A DNA stretch of 64,000 nucleotides from assembly GCF_003429005.1 (NCBI RefSeq), contig NZ_QVQV01000002.1, positions 655,700-719,699 on the forward strand. Reading direction: 5' to 3'. The position numbers and the translations under genes are program-made. The DNA comes from Paraburkholderia sp. DHOC27 (GTDB lineage: Bacteria; Pseudomonadota; Gammaproteobacteria; Burkholderiales; Burkholderiaceae). Each line of letters opens with the position of its first letter. The first letter of the stretch is position 1. Of the stretch, positions 29,380 to 38,621 are shown in pieces. The notes under the pieces were generated by a model that saw nothing but the letters and a program-made list of their open reading frames with translations, searched no databases and was not told the origin of the DNA.

Positions 29380-30762
29380 TCAGATTGCCCAGCCGCCCAG
29401 ATAGAACGCGGCCAGTACGATGGCGATCGCCACCGTGCCCACGTTCAGCTTGCGATACTCGCCGCTGACCACGCGACCAATCACCAGCGTGCTGAAACCC
29501 AGCATGATGCCCGTGACGATATTGGCAGTGAGCACGATGAACACTGCGCACACGAGCCCGGACATCGCATCGACCATGTCGGCCATGTCGAGCTTGCTCA
29601 CGCTCGAGAGCATCAGCAGACCGACGTACATCAGCGCCGGTGCCGTGGCATACGAAGGCACCAGACCCGCGAGCGGCGAGAAGAACATCACCACGAGAAA
29701 CAGCAGACCGACCACCGCTGCGGCCATGCCGGTCTTGGCACCCGCTGCCACACCCACCGTGGATTCGATGTATGCCGCCGCCGGTGCGCCGCCGAGAAAA
29801 CCGGAGAAGATCGAGCTGAGCGAATCCGCCGTGAGCGCGCGGCCGCCGTTGATGATGCGGCCATTCGCGTCGAGCTGACCGGCCTGCCCCGCCACGGCGC
29901 GAATCGTGCCGGTCGCATCGAAGACAGCCGTCATCACGAGCGCCAGCACGCTAGGCAACACCGCGAGCGAGAGCGCACCCTTGATGTCCATCGCGCCAAT
30001 CAGCGAAGCATGGCCCGGTGCGCTCAGCGACGGCAGCGCAAACACGCCGTGAAAACTCACCGCCGGATCGATCAGGAGTCCGATCGCCGAGATCGCGACG
30101 ATCACGATCAGGATCGAACCCGGCACGCGACGACGTACCAGACCGAAGATCGCAGCCAGTCCCGCCACCGACATCAACGCCGGCAACGCGGTGATATGAC
30201 CGAGCGCAACCGGCAGACCGGCGCCCGGATTCTTCACCACCAGGCCCACGTCGTTCGCGGCGATCAGCAGCAGAAACAGGCCAATGCCGATGCCCGTGCC
30301 ATGCGCGACGCCCGAGGGCAGATTGCGCAGAATCCACGAACGCACACCAGTCACCGAAATCGCCGTGAACACGATCCCCATCAGGAACACCGCGCCGAGC
30401 GCAACCGTGGGATGCAGGCCTTTGCCGAGCACGAGGCCAAACGCCGTGAAGGCCGTGAGCGAAATGGCGCAACCAATCGCGATGGGCAACTTGGCCCACA
30501 CGCCCATCAGCAGCGAGCCGAATGCGGTGGTCAGGCACACGGCCACGAACACCGCGCTGGTGTCGAAGCCCGCCTTGCCGAACATGCCCGGCACGACGAA
30601 CACCGAATACACCATCGCGAGGAAGGTGGTGACGCCGGCAATGATCTCCTGACGTTGCGAACTGCCGCGCGCCGAGATTTCGAAGTACCGGTCGAGAAAG
30701 CCCTTGGAGTCGAAGGTTTCGACGCCGACATCGGAAATCGGCTGGGCGTGGGGTTCCATCAT
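29380..30762 (-). CDS. Purine permease, AzgA-type NCS2 family
   Basis: A 460-residue inner-membrane transporter of the guanine/hypoxanthine/adenine (AzgA-like) branch of NCS2. [20 protein letters not shown] near the N-terminus and the central [18 protein letters not shown] segment are typical, and about 12-13 helices are visible. The start at 30762 has AAAGGAGG 8 nt upstream; earlier ATGs up to 30816 lack this. Purine specificity is inferred from family. The gene stands alone and is closed by the terminator at 29268. Confidence 0.87.
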   Translation of the reverse strand: MMEPHAQPISDVGVETFDSKGFLDRYFEISARGSSQRQEIIAGVTTFLAMVYSVFVVPGMFGKAGFDTSAVFVAVCLTTAFGSLLMGVWAKLPIAIGCAISLTAFTAFGLVLGKGLHPTVALGAVFLMGIVFTAISVTGVRSWILRNLPSGVAHGTGIGIGLFLLLIAANDVGLVVKNPGAGLPVALGHITALPALMSVAGLAAIFGLVRRRVPGSILIVIVAISAIGLLIDPAVSFHGVFALPSLSAPGHASLIGAMDIKGALSLAVLPSVLALVMTAVFDATGTIRAVAGQAGQLDANGRIINGGRALTADSLSSIFSGFLGGAPAAAYIESTVGVAAGAKTGMAAAVVGLLFLVVMFFSPLAGLVPSYATAPALMYVGLLMLSSVSKLDMADMVDAMSGLVCAVFIVLTANIVTGIMLGFSTLVIGRVVSGEYRKLNVGTVAIAIVLAAFYLGGWAI

Positions 30763-31360
30763 GATGAGTGCCTCCTTTATCAGCATGCTGAAACAGCCGG
30801 CAAAGCAGGCTGTCATCAGGTTCGTCTCGTTGCGTTTATGTAATGTGGTGGGGCAAGGTTTGAACGTGGTACCGGTTGCGCTTTTGCAATGGCCTGAAAC
30901 TGCGAAGCCGCGCCGGTCATTGCCATGCAGCCCGCAATGACACCGTTCATCGTTTGCTGTCCCGAAATGTAGGCCAAGACAAATATGTCTCCAATCGCAT
31001 GGATGGCATGCCGGTCATGTCGCGATCCTTATATCCTTCAAGGGACGCCCATGTGCCGTCGCGGCCCGCGCGTTTACACCTACACCCCCAAGGCCGCAGG
31101 CGGCACCGATCTGACAAGTCGCTGATACTGCATTGCGAAGCGGCTTGCGCAGAATCGTCCTCAAGGGCTGCGCGATGGATCGCGCAAGGCGGCCGCCGCG
31201 TGAGGCGATCCCTGGCGGCGCTGGCCGCTTTCTTGCGTAACCAGACCGGCGCGCGCCGCAGCGCGGGTTAAACTCTCACGCGTACGCCATTTCAATGGCA
31301 GCGGCAGCGGCGACAGCACCGCGCGCCCGCCCCTTCGCACCGGCTATGGAGTCCTTCTTG
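30763..31360. other. Intergenic region between divergent permease and lipoprotein genes
   Basis: About 600 bp with no supportable gene. A frame open at 30876-31271 has no ribosome site and is Arg-rich as expected from shadow frames. Promoters for both flanking genes must lie here; none is clear enough to name. Confidence 0.5.
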
Positions 31361-32344
31361 ATGAGTGGCGGTTTTCGACCTCCAGCTTTGCGTTACCTGA
31401 TCCTTCTCGTTCTTGCAGCCATCGCCCTGTCGGGCTGTAGCCTGTTGCGCGGACCGCAGGAGGCACCCATCACCGAGGCCGTGCCGGTCCTCGTCGGACC
31501 CGCCAGCGGCACGCTGGTCGCCGGACCGCCCGTGACGACCGTGCCGCCGGAGCCGGTCGAAACCGAAGCCCCGAAGAAACCGAAACGGCCGCCGCCTCCG
31601 CCGCGCAAGATCGAGGAACCGCCTCCGCCGCCGGTTGCCGCGCCTGCCCCGCCCCCGCCGCCTCCTCCGCCGCTCATCGTCACGCGGCTGATCGATCGCA
31701 GCGCGGCGCACGGGCTGCTCGATGCCGATGTGCAGAAGTCCGACGGCAAGGTGGTCGGCCGCGCGGTGGACATGGTGGCCAACGCGGCCGGCAAGCCGAT
31801 CGAAATGGTGGTGAACCTGCAAGGCTTCCTCGGCGTGGGCGACCGCAAGGTCAACTTCCCGTGGAACCTGTTCCGCTTCACGCCGAATGCCAAGGCCGCG
31901 ACCATCACGCTCAACCTGGCGCCGGGGCAATCGGTGCCGGCGGATCGTTCGAAGACCGTCGCCGCCGACACCGCCACCGCCACGCAGTTGCCGATGCTCG
32001 ACGCCACCGTCGAGCGCGCCAATGGCGTGAAAGTGGGCCGCGTGGTGGACGTGCTGATCGACGCCAACGCGCAGCCGCAGGCCGTGGTGCTCGATGTCAG
32101 CAGTCTCGTCAGCACCGAGCGGCGCATGATTGCCGCGAACTGGTCGGCACTGCGTTTCGGCACGCGTGACAAACAGCTCTATCCGCTGATGGATCTGAGC
32201 GACGCGCAGATCGCGGCCGCGCCGGTGTATGCGCCCAATCAGCCAATCCGTGCCGTCTCGCCCGCACCGCCGCCCACGGCGGCCGCGCCGGCGAGCGCCT
32301 CGTCCAACGCAGCCGCGGCATCGACCGCCAGGGCGGCCCGATGA
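31361..32344 (+). CDS. Lipoprotein with two PRC-barrel-like domains and proline-rich linker
   Basis: A 327-residue predicted lipoprotein. The signal ends with LSGC at about residue 26. A proline-rich linker with runs of four to nine Pro (about 55-105) separates it from two related domains, each with a GKVVGR/GVKVGRVVDV turn (about 118-185 and 212-275). These look like PRC-barrel domains, and the duplication is plain. A low-complexity Ala/Pro tail follows. The ATG at 31361 has GGAG 8 nt upstream; starts at 31346 and 31295 are open. The last 4 bp overlap the next gene. A role linking the envelope to metabolism is unknown. Confidence 0.75.
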   Translation: MSGGFRPPALRYLILLVLAAIALSGCSLLRGPQEAPITEAVPVLVGPASGTLVAGPPVTTVPPEPVETEAPKKPKRPPPPPRKIEEPPPPPVAAPAPPPPPPPPLIVTRLIDRSAAHGLLDADVQKSDGKVVGRAVDMVANAAGKPIEMVVNLQGFLGVGDRKVNFPWNLFRFTPNAKAATITLNLAPGQSVPADRSKTVAADTATATQLPMLDATVERANGVKVGRVVDVLIDANAQPQAVVLDVSSLVSTERRMIAANWSALRFGTRDKQLYPLMDLSDAQIAAAPVYAPNQPIRAVSPAPPPTAAAPASASSNAAAASTARAAR

Positions 32345-33585
32345 CAGGCCGGCTTATGGTGACGACCCGCAGTCTGCGCGCGCTGGACTGGATGAATTTT
32401 TTCGTGGCCAATGTGCAGACTGGCTTCGGGCCTTTCATCGCCTCGTACCTGGCGTCGCACAAGTGGACCCAGGGTGAGATCGGCATGGCGCTCTCGGTGG
32501 GCACCATCAGCGCGATGGTGAGCCAGGTACCGGCAGGCGCCGCCGTCGATGCCATGCGCAACAAGAAGGCCGCCGCTGCGGCCGCGATCTTCGCGATCAT
32601 CGTCAGCGCGCTGCTGCTCGCCAGCAGCCCGACCTTGTTGCCGGTGATCGCCGCCGAGGTATTCCACGGCTTCGCCAGTTGCATGCTGGTGCCGGCCATG
32701 GCAGCGATTTCGTTTGCGCTGGTGGGACGGCAGAACCTCGGCGACCGGCTGGGCCGCAATGCGCGCTGGGCGTCTATAGGCAGCGCGGTCGCGGCGGGTC
32801 TGATGGGACTGTTCGGCGAATACTTCTCGTCGCGCGCGGTGTTCTGGCTCACGGCCGGTCTCGCGATGCCCGCCCTGATCGCGCTCAGCATGGTCCAGAA
32901 CACCGGCTCGGTGAACCCGCTGCCGCAGGCCGCGCCCGACCCGGAAGCCGCGGAGAAGCGTGAGAGCCTGCTCGCCTTGCTGCGCGACAAGCGCATGCTG
33001 ACCTTCGCCGCGTGCGTCGTGCTGTTCCACCTCTCGAACGCGGCCATGCTCAACCTCGCCGCGGGTGAAGTGACGGCCGGCATGGGCGATAACGTACAAC
33101 TCGTGATTGCGGCGTGCATCATCGTGCCGCAAGCCATTGTCGCGATGATGTCGCCGTGGGTGGGGCGTTCGGCGCAACGCTGGGGACGCCGCCCTATCCT
33201 GCTCTTCGGTTTCGCCGCGCTGCCGCTGCGCGCGTTGCTGTTCGCGGGCGTGAGCAGTCCTTATCTGCTGGTGCCGGTGCAGATGCTCGACGGTCTGAGC
33301 GCAGCGGTGTTCGGCGTGATGCTGCCGCTCATCGCAGCGGACGTGGCCGGCGACAAGGGACGCTACAACCTGTGTATCGGACTCTTCGGACTCGCGGCGG
33401 GGATCGGCGCCACCTTGAGCACAGCGGCGGCGGGCTTCATCGCGGATCGCTTCGGCAATACGATCAGCTTCTTCGGCCTCGCCGCAGCGGGTGCGCTGGC
33501 CGTGCTGCTGGTATGGGCGGCCATGCCGGAGACGCGTGAGAACGGCACGCAGCCGGCGGCGCCGGGCGTGCCGGAGGTGAGGTAG
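32341..33585 (+). CDS. MFS transporter
   Basis: A 414-residue major facilitator protein with about 12 helices. A conserved GPFIASYLAS segment lies in helix 1, and the DAMRNKKAA loop sits between helices 2 and 3. No family motif fixes a substrate. The ATGA overlap with the PRC-barrel lipoprotein gene makes the two a coupled pair. After the gene comes 230 bp of GC-rich short repeats. Confidence 0.82.
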   Translation: MTGRLMVTTRSLRALDWMNFFVANVQTGFGPFIASYLASHKWTQGEIGMALSVGTISAMVSQVPAGAAVDAMRNKKAAAAAAIFAIIVSALLLASSPTLLPVIAAEVFHGFASCMLVPAMAAISFALVGRQNLGDRLGRNARWASIGSAVAAGLMGLFGEYFSSRAVFWLTAGLAMPALIALSMVQNTGSVNPLPQAAPDPEAAEKRESLLALLRDKRMLTFAACVVLFHLSNAAMLNLAAGEVTAGMGDNVQLVIAACIIVPQAIVAMMSPWVGRSAQRWGRRPILLFGFAALPLRALLFAGVSSPYLLVPVQMLDGLSAAVFGVMLPLIAADVAGDKGRYNLCIGLFGLAAGIGATLSTAAAGFIADRFGNTISFFGLAAAGALAVLLVWAAMPETRENGTQPAAPGVPEVR

Positions 33586-33813
33586 TGGTGCGTGGGTGGG
33601 CTTTGGAATAACGCGGGATACGCCTCGGAGACTCGCTGCAGAGGCACCCCGCGAAACGCGCGACGAGGCGCGTCGCGAAGCGTGATGTTATGAGGCGTAG
33701 TGCGGGGGCGAATTACGGAGGCGTAACTGCGGAGGCGTAACTGCGAGGCGTAGTTATGTGCCGCAACTTTGCGCGGTAAACACGCGTACCGCGAGCCGTA
33801 GCTGCGAGGCGTC
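33586..33813. repeat. Degenerate short repeats, no gene
   Basis: About 230 bp between two convergent transporter genes. The motif GGAGGCGTAACTGC occurs twice in tandem at about 33717-33744 and is followed by related copies of GAGGCGTAG; variants also occur near 33690 and 33800. It has no ORF or hairpin terminator I can support. Confidence 0.6.
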
Positions 33814-35331
33814 CTAACCGATTGGCCGCCCCGCCGTCTCGCGCATGAACGGCAGCGGCAACAACGACACCAGGCCGCAGCCAATCACATACCATGCCGG
33901 CGCCAGCGTATTGCCGGTCAACTGGATCAGCCACGTCGCGAAGAACTGCGCGAAGCCGCCAAAGATCGACACGCCGAGGCAATACACAATCGACATCCCC
34001 GTGGCGCGGATTTCGCGCGGGAACATCTCCGGCAGCATCACGATATTCGGCACCGCCGTGAAGGCGACGAGCACAGCCAGCACGGCGACCACCGCCAACA
34101 GCACCGGCACCGTGGGCCGCGCGTTGATCAACAGGAACGCGGGATAGATCGCCGCGATCAGCAGCACGCGCGACACCCACAACATACGCTTGCGACCCAC
34201 GCGGTCCGACCATGCGCCGGCAAACGGCGCGCAGATCACCGTGACCACCGCGGCGGTCCACGAAGCCCACAAGGCCAGCGACATCGGCAAATGCAGAATC
34301 CGGATCGCGTAGGTGGACAGATAAAACAGTACGATATAGTTCGCCGCCGTCCCGCCGATCGTCGCGAGCACGCCGCACACGATCACACCACGATGCCCAC
34401 GGAAGATTTGGCGCACGGGTTGCGCGGGCATGAGCAGGAGCGCGTCATGGGTTGCGCTTTGCCCGACCGCCGTGGGCAAGGTCTCGTTCAGATGCTTGCG
34501 GATATAGATGCCAATCGGCCCCATCGCCATGCCGATCACGAACGGCACGCGCCAGCCCCAGCTTTCGAGCGAGGCCGTGGACAGACACGCCGCCAGCGCG
34601 ACGCCAAGCAGCGAGCCGCACACCGTATTCAGCCCCTGGCTCACGAACTGCCAGCTACCGTAAAAGCCGCGCGTGCGATCGCTGCCGTATTCCATCAGCA
34701 GCGAGGTCGATGCACCGATCTCGCCGCCGAGCGCAAAGCCCTGAATCAGCCGCGCGAGGATCACGAGTAAAGGCGCGGCGAGGCCAATGGCCGCGTAGCC
34801 AGGTACGAAGGCGATGATTGCCGAGCCGAGCGTCATCAGCCAGAGCGTGAGGCTCATGGCGGCCTTGCGACCGGCGCGGTCGGCATACGCGCCGAGCACC
34901 ACCCCGCCCACTGGACGCATGATGAAGCCCACGCCGAAGGTGCCAGCGGCCAGCATCAGTTGCGCAAGCTGGCCATGCACGGGGAAAAACAGCTTGCCGA
35001 TAATCGTGGCAAAAAAACTGTAGATCGTGAAGTCGAAGAACTCGAGACCGTTGCCCAGTGTGATCGCGGCGATGGCCTTCGCGTGCGCGGTCCGGCTCGA
35101 CGCCGTGGGCGCGGTCTGCGCAGTGGGCTGGGTGTGTGCGCGTGCCGGTTCACCCGGCCCGTCATCATGGTCCAGCGCTGCGCGCCTCACGCCGTGATGC
35201 GCTGGTTCATTGGCCAACTCGTTGGTCCACTCATGGACCAACTGATCCGCAGACGCATGCGTCACCTCATGCTTCACCTCATGCACCAACTCCGGCGCGC
35301 CGTCACGCGGCGAGCGTGTGGAAGATTCCAT
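33814..35331 (-). CDS. MFS transporter, metabolite:H+ symporter (MHS) family, with hydrophilic N-terminal extension
   Basis: A 505-residue transporter. The NGLEFFDFTIYSFFATIIGK segment at about 93-112, PVGGVVLGAYADRAGRK after helix 2, and LIQGFALGGEIGAST are diagnostic of the MHS branch (citrate, proline/betaine and dicarboxylate symporters). About 80 residues at the N-terminus are hydrophilic and rich in His, Glu and Thr (for example HEVKHEVTHASADQLVHEW), which the family normally lacks. A later start is possible but no ATG or GTG with a good ribosome site precedes the core. M20 amidohydrolase is 25 bp upstream on the same strand, so this may import its substrate or product. Confidence 0.82.
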   Translation of the reverse strand: MESSTRSPRDGAPELVHEVKHEVTHASADQLVHEWTNELANEPAHHGVRRAALDHDDGPGEPARAHTQPTAQTAPTASSRTAHAKAIAAITLGNGLEFFDFTIYSFFATIIGKLFFPVHGQLAQLMLAAGTFGVGFIMRPVGGVVLGAYADRAGRKAAMSLTLWLMTLGSAIIAFVPGYAAIGLAAPLLVILARLIQGFALGGEIGASTSLLMEYGSDRTRGFYGSWQFVSQGLNTVCGSLLGVALAACLSTASLESWGWRVPFVIGMAMGPIGIYIRKHLNETLPTAVGQSATHDALLLMPAQPVRQIFRGHRGVIVCGVLATIGGTAANYIVLFYLSTYAIRILHLPMSLALWASWTAAVVTVICAPFAGAWSDRVGRKRMLWVSRVLLIAAIYPAFLLINARPTVPVLLAVVAVLAVLVAFTAVPNIVMLPEMFPREIRATGMSIVYCLGVSIFGGFAQFFATWLIQLTGNTLAPAWYVIGCGLVSLLPLPFMRETAGRPIG

Positions 35332-35355
35332 GCCTGTCTCCCCGATGTCCGGCTG

Positions 35356-36531
35356 CTACGCGACAAGAAACGTTTCGGCAAGCCGCACCCAGTAGGCCGC
35401 GCCGGTGGCGAGACACGCATCGTTGAAGTCATAACCGGGGTTGTGCACCATGCAACTGCCTTCACCATCGCCGTTGCCGATGATCAGATAGCTGCCCGCG
35501 CACTGTTGCAGCATGAAGGCGAAGTCCTCGCTGCCGGTGAGCGGCTGCATGTCGGCAATCACGCCGCTTTCGCCCAGCCAGTCCACGGCGACCTGGCGCG
35601 CCAGCGCGGTCATTGGCGCATCGTTGACGAGCACCGGATAGCGCCGCTGATAGTGCACCTCCGCGCGGGCGCCGAACACTGCCGCCTGGGCCTGAACCAC
35701 TTCGGTAATGCGCGTTTGCAGAAAGTCGCGCACTTCGGGCTTGAGGGCCCGCACCGACAAACGCATCTCCGCGGTTTCAGGAATCACGTTCGGCGCTTCA
35801 CCGGCGTGAATCGCGCCCACCGTGATGATCGCCATATCGAGCGGCGCGACGTTGCGTGACACGATGGTCTGCAGCGCGAGCACGATCTGCGCGCACACCA
35901 CCACTGGATCGATCGCCTTGTGCGGCATTGCGCCGTGGCCACCGCGTCCGTTCACCTTGATGATCACCGTATCCGACGACGCCATGAACGAGCCCGCCAG
36001 GAAGCCGAGTTTGCCGGTAGGATAGCCCGGCATGTTGTGCATGGCGAACACGGCATCGCACGGGAAGGCGTCGAACAGACCGTCTTCGATCATCTTTTGC
36101 GCGCCCGCCTGCCCCTCTTCGGCCGGCTGGAAAACCAGGTTCAGCGTACCGTCGAACGATTTCTCGTGGGCGAGATGTTTGGCCGCCGCGAGCAGCATCG
36201 CCGTATGGCCGTCATGACCGCACGCGTGCATTTTGCCGGGGCTTTTGCTGGCATATGGCAGACCGGTCTGCTCATGCACCGGCAGCGCGTCCATATCGGC
36301 GCGCAGACCAAGCCGCTTCGTCCCGTTGCCGAGTTTCAACTGACCGACCACGCCGGTTTGCCCCAGGCCACACTGCACCGTGTAGCCCCATTCCTTGAGA
36401 CGCCTCGCCACCAGCGCGGCAGTGGCGAATTCCTGAAATGCCAGTTCCGGGTGTTCGTGGATGCGGTGGCGCAACGCGATCATTTCCTGTTCGAGCGCGG
36501 CGATGCCTGCCGGGATGACCATCGTGTTCAC
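35356..36531 (-). CDS. M20-family amidohydrolase (hippurate hydrolase-like)
   Basis: A metallo-amidohydrolase of 391 residues related to HipO and IAA-amino acid hydrolases. The metal-binding segment is GKMHACGHDGHTAML, followed by FQPAEEGQAGAQKM and the C-terminal GSEDFAFMLQ. I chose the GTG at 36531 because GAGGAGA lies 7 nt upstream; the internal ATG at 36522 is too far from it. It shares its strand with the MHS transporter 25 bp downstream and is divergent from a LysR gene at 36650, which probably controls both. Substrate unknown. Confidence 0.88.
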   Translation of the reverse strand: MNTMVIPAGIAALEQEMIALRHRIHEHPELAFQEFATAALVARRLKEWGYTVQCGLGQTGVVGQLKLGNGTKRLGLRADMDALPVHEQTGLPYASKSPGKMHACGHDGHTAMLLAAAKHLAHEKSFDGTLNLVFQPAEEGQAGAQKMIEDGLFDAFPCDAVFAMHNMPGYPTGKLGFLAGSFMASSDTVIIKVNGRGGHGAMPHKAIDPVVVCAQIVLALQTIVSRNVAPLDMAIITVGAIHAGEAPNVIPETAEMRLSVRALKPEVRDFLQTRITEVVQAQAAVFGARAEVHYQRRYPVLVNDAPMTALARQVAVDWLGESGVIADMQPLTGSEDFAFMLQQCAGSYLIIGNGDGEGSCMVHNPGYDFNDACLATGAAYWVRLAETFLVA

Positions 36532-36607
36532 TGTGCTGTCTCCTCGATGAATGCGTGAGGTCAGCATAGCCAAGGCCGATTTTGACCGGCAGGCGTAGAA
36601 TCGTTGC

Positions 36608-36630
36608 GGTGGCAACCAGCGGTTGCCGCC
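36608..36630. promoter_or_regulatory. Inverted repeat upstream of the LysR gene
   Basis: GGTGGCAACC and GGTTGCCGCC are 10-bp arms with one mismatch and a 3-nt spacer, ending 19 nt before the ATG of the LysR gene and in the interval shared with the divergent amidohydrolase gene. It could be the regulator's operator or a leader hairpin. Confidence 0.5.
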
Positions 36631-36649
36631 CCTGCTCTGTCCAAATCAG

Positions 36650-37600
36650 ATGAAACTCCATCAGCTCAGTACCCTGGCAGCCATTGCGGATACCGGCAGT
36701 ATCCGGGCCGCCGCGCGCTCCCTCGGCCATTCGCCTGCCGCCGTGACCAAGGCCGTGCGCGAACTGGAGGCCGACCTGCACGCCCCGCTCGTGGTCCGCA
36801 GCGCGAGCGGCGTCGCCTTTACCGAGTTTGGCCGCGCGCTGGTCGTGCACGCGCGGCTGGTGCTCGGGCAACTGCAACGCGCGGAAGCCGAAATCGAAGC
36901 GCTGCGTGGCGCAGCGGCCGGCAAACTGGGCATCGGTGTCACGCCGTGGATCGCCTTGACCTTCTTGCCCGCCACCGTGCAGCGCTTCAGGGCGCGCATG
37001 CCGGAGGTGCAACTGGAGTTCTTCGAAGGGCTGCTGGCAGTCGTGCAACCGCGCCTGCGCGACGGCAGCCTGGATTTTTCGATCGGCCGCCCGCCGCCGG
37101 CCTCGCCGCAATCGGAATTTCACAACGTGCCGCTGTTTTCGACGCATTCGGCGGTGGTCGCGCGGCACGATCATCCGAAAGCGGGCTGCCGCTCGCTACT
37201 CGAACTGGAAGACGCGGAGTGGGTGTTGAACTGGGACACGGCAAGCCGCGAGTCGATCGCCGACACGCTGTTCCGCCAGCGCGGCATGAAGGTGCCTCAT
37301 ACGATTCATCTCGCGCATTCGCTCGCCATCGTGCTTGGCCTGCTCGCGCATACGGACATGCTCAGCATCTTTCCGTGGCCGCTCGTCGAGGTGTCCAGCG
37401 TGCGCGAGAACCTGTGGGCACTGCCATTGCGCGAGACGGTGGATGAAACCATCGTCAGCATCACGTCGCGGCGCGGCGCTCCGACGAGTCCCGCCGCTGC
37501 CTGTTTCCTGGAGTGCCTGCACGAGGTCATCGACGCGGGCGCGCGCTCGCCAGAGCCCGAGCAGAAGCGCCTCTTCCATTCAATCGAATTGCTGTACTAA
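36650..37600 (+). CDS. LysR-family transcriptional regulator
   Basis: A 316-residue LysR regulator. The winged HTH (TGSIRAAARSLGHSPAAVTK, about 15-34) is followed by the effector domain. The ATG at 36650 gives the usual N-terminus MKLHQLSTLAAIAD; the frame is open to 36623. It is divergent from the M20 amidohydrolase and MHS transporter genes and is likely their regulator. Its 3' end is part of a short triplicated repeat. Confidence 0.87.
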   Translation: MKLHQLSTLAAIADTGSIRAAARSLGHSPAAVTKAVRELEADLHAPLVVRSASGVAFTEFGRALVVHARLVLGQLQRAEAEIEALRGAAAGKLGIGVTPWIALTFLPATVQRFRARMPEVQLEFFEGLLAVVQPRLRDGSLDFSIGRPPPASPQSEFHNVPLFSTHSAVVARHDHPKAGCRSLLELEDAEWVLNWDTASRESIADTLFRQRGMKVPHTIHLAHSLAIVLGLLAHTDMLSIFPWPLVEVSSVRENLWALPLRETVDETIVSITSRRGAPTSPAAACFLECLHEVIDAGARSPEPEQKRLFHSIELLY

Positions 37601-37623
37601 TTGCTGTACCAGTTGCTGTACTG
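37588..37623. repeat. Three 12-bp tandem copies at a gene end
   Basis: ATTGCTGTACTA, ATTGCTGTACCA and GTTGCTGTACTG lie in tandem, and the first copy encodes the last codons and stop of the LysR gene. In frame, the copies would read LLY-stop, LLYQ, LLY-stop, so the repeat looks like a duplication of the C-terminal codons. Confidence 0.8.
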
Positions 37624-37629
37624 AGGGCG

Positions 37630-38523
37630 TCAATCCAGAAACTCCGCGGCCCGCTGGCGCAGCATCGCGCTGAAGTCGTCCAGCCAGCCAATCGAGAGGC
37701 GCCAGCTTTGCCAGTAGAGGTCCACGTCGAGCGGTTTGGATGGCGCCATGTCGACCAGTTCGCCGCTTTCCAGATACGCCATGATCATCCGCTCCGGACA
37801 CGCGCCCCACCCCATGCCGGTGGCGCACATCCGCACGAAGCCCTCGACGTGCGGAATCCAGTGCAGCGGCGGTTCGAGTTCGGCGCGCGTAAAACGCCGC
37901 ATGAAGCGCTTCTGCAACTGATCCTTCGGGTTGAATTCGACGCACGGCGCGCGTCCCAACGCATCGCGCGTGAGGCCCTGCGAGAAATAGCGCGCGAAAA
38001 ATTCCGGCGAACACACCGCGCGGTAGCGCATGCGACCAAGGCGTGTCGAGCGGCATCCCTGCACCGGTTCGGCCTGGGTCGTGACGGCGCCCTGCACGCT
38101 GCCGTCGCGAATCCGCTGTGCAGTGTGATCCTGATCGTCGATCACCAGATCGAGCAGCATCTCGCGCTCCACGCAAAAACCCGCCACTGCGTCGACGAAC
38201 CACGTGCCGACGCTGTCGTCGTTCACCGCCACCCGCAGCGTGGGCCACGCTTCCAGCAGCGCGCCGGGCAGCGCGGGCAGACGTCCGCTCAACTCGGATT
38301 CGAGCAGCTGCACCCGCTCGGTATGCCGGCACAGCAGCGCGCCGGACGGCGTCGCCGTGCACGGCTGGCCGCGTTTGACGAGCACGCTGCCCACCCGTTC
38401 CTCCAGCAGTTTGACGCGTTGCGAGACGGCGGAAGGCGTCACGTTCAGCGCGCTGGCGGCGCGGTCAAACGAGCCGTGACGCACTACGGCGGCCAGCGCA
38501 TCGAGCAAGGCATAGTCCAGCAT
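37630..38523 (-). CDS. argP: ArgP/LysG-type LysR regulator
   Basis: A 297-residue LysR regulator of the ArgP (IciA/LysG) group, which senses lysine and arginine and controls their exporter. N-terminus MLDYALLDALAAVVRHGSF and the HTH RAASALNVTPSAVSQRVK are near identical in type to ArgP. It is divergent from a LysE/ArgO-type exporter, the classical arrangement. The intergenic AT-rich segment between them (38525-38560) is the likely binding site. Confidence 0.9.
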   Translation of the reverse strand: MLDYALLDALAAVVRHGSFDRAASALNVTPSAVSQRVKLLEERVGSVLVKRGQPCTATPSGALLCRHTERVQLLESELSGRLPALPGALLEAWPTLRVAVNDDSVGTWFVDAVAGFCVEREMLLDLVIDDQDHTAQRIRDGSVQGAVTTQAEPVQGCRSTRLGRMRYRAVCSPEFFARYFSQGLTRDALGRAPCVEFNPKDQLQKRFMRRFTRAELEPPLHWIPHVEGFVRMCATGMGWGACPERMIMAYLESGELVDMAPSKPLDVDLYWQSWRLSIGWLDDFSAMLRQRAAEFLD

Positions 38524-38621
38524 TAGCGTTCCTTAATCGGCATTAACTAAATTAGCTTCTCTTACGATCCGCCCGCCTGCAGACTAGCGTCAATTCGACT
38601 TACGCGTCTACTGGATCAGTT

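Noticed and set aside
29362..30843. 493-codon plus-strand ORF opposite the purine permease
   Set aside because: The product is extremely rich in Arg, His and Gln, the mirror of a hydrophobic membrane protein read antisense.
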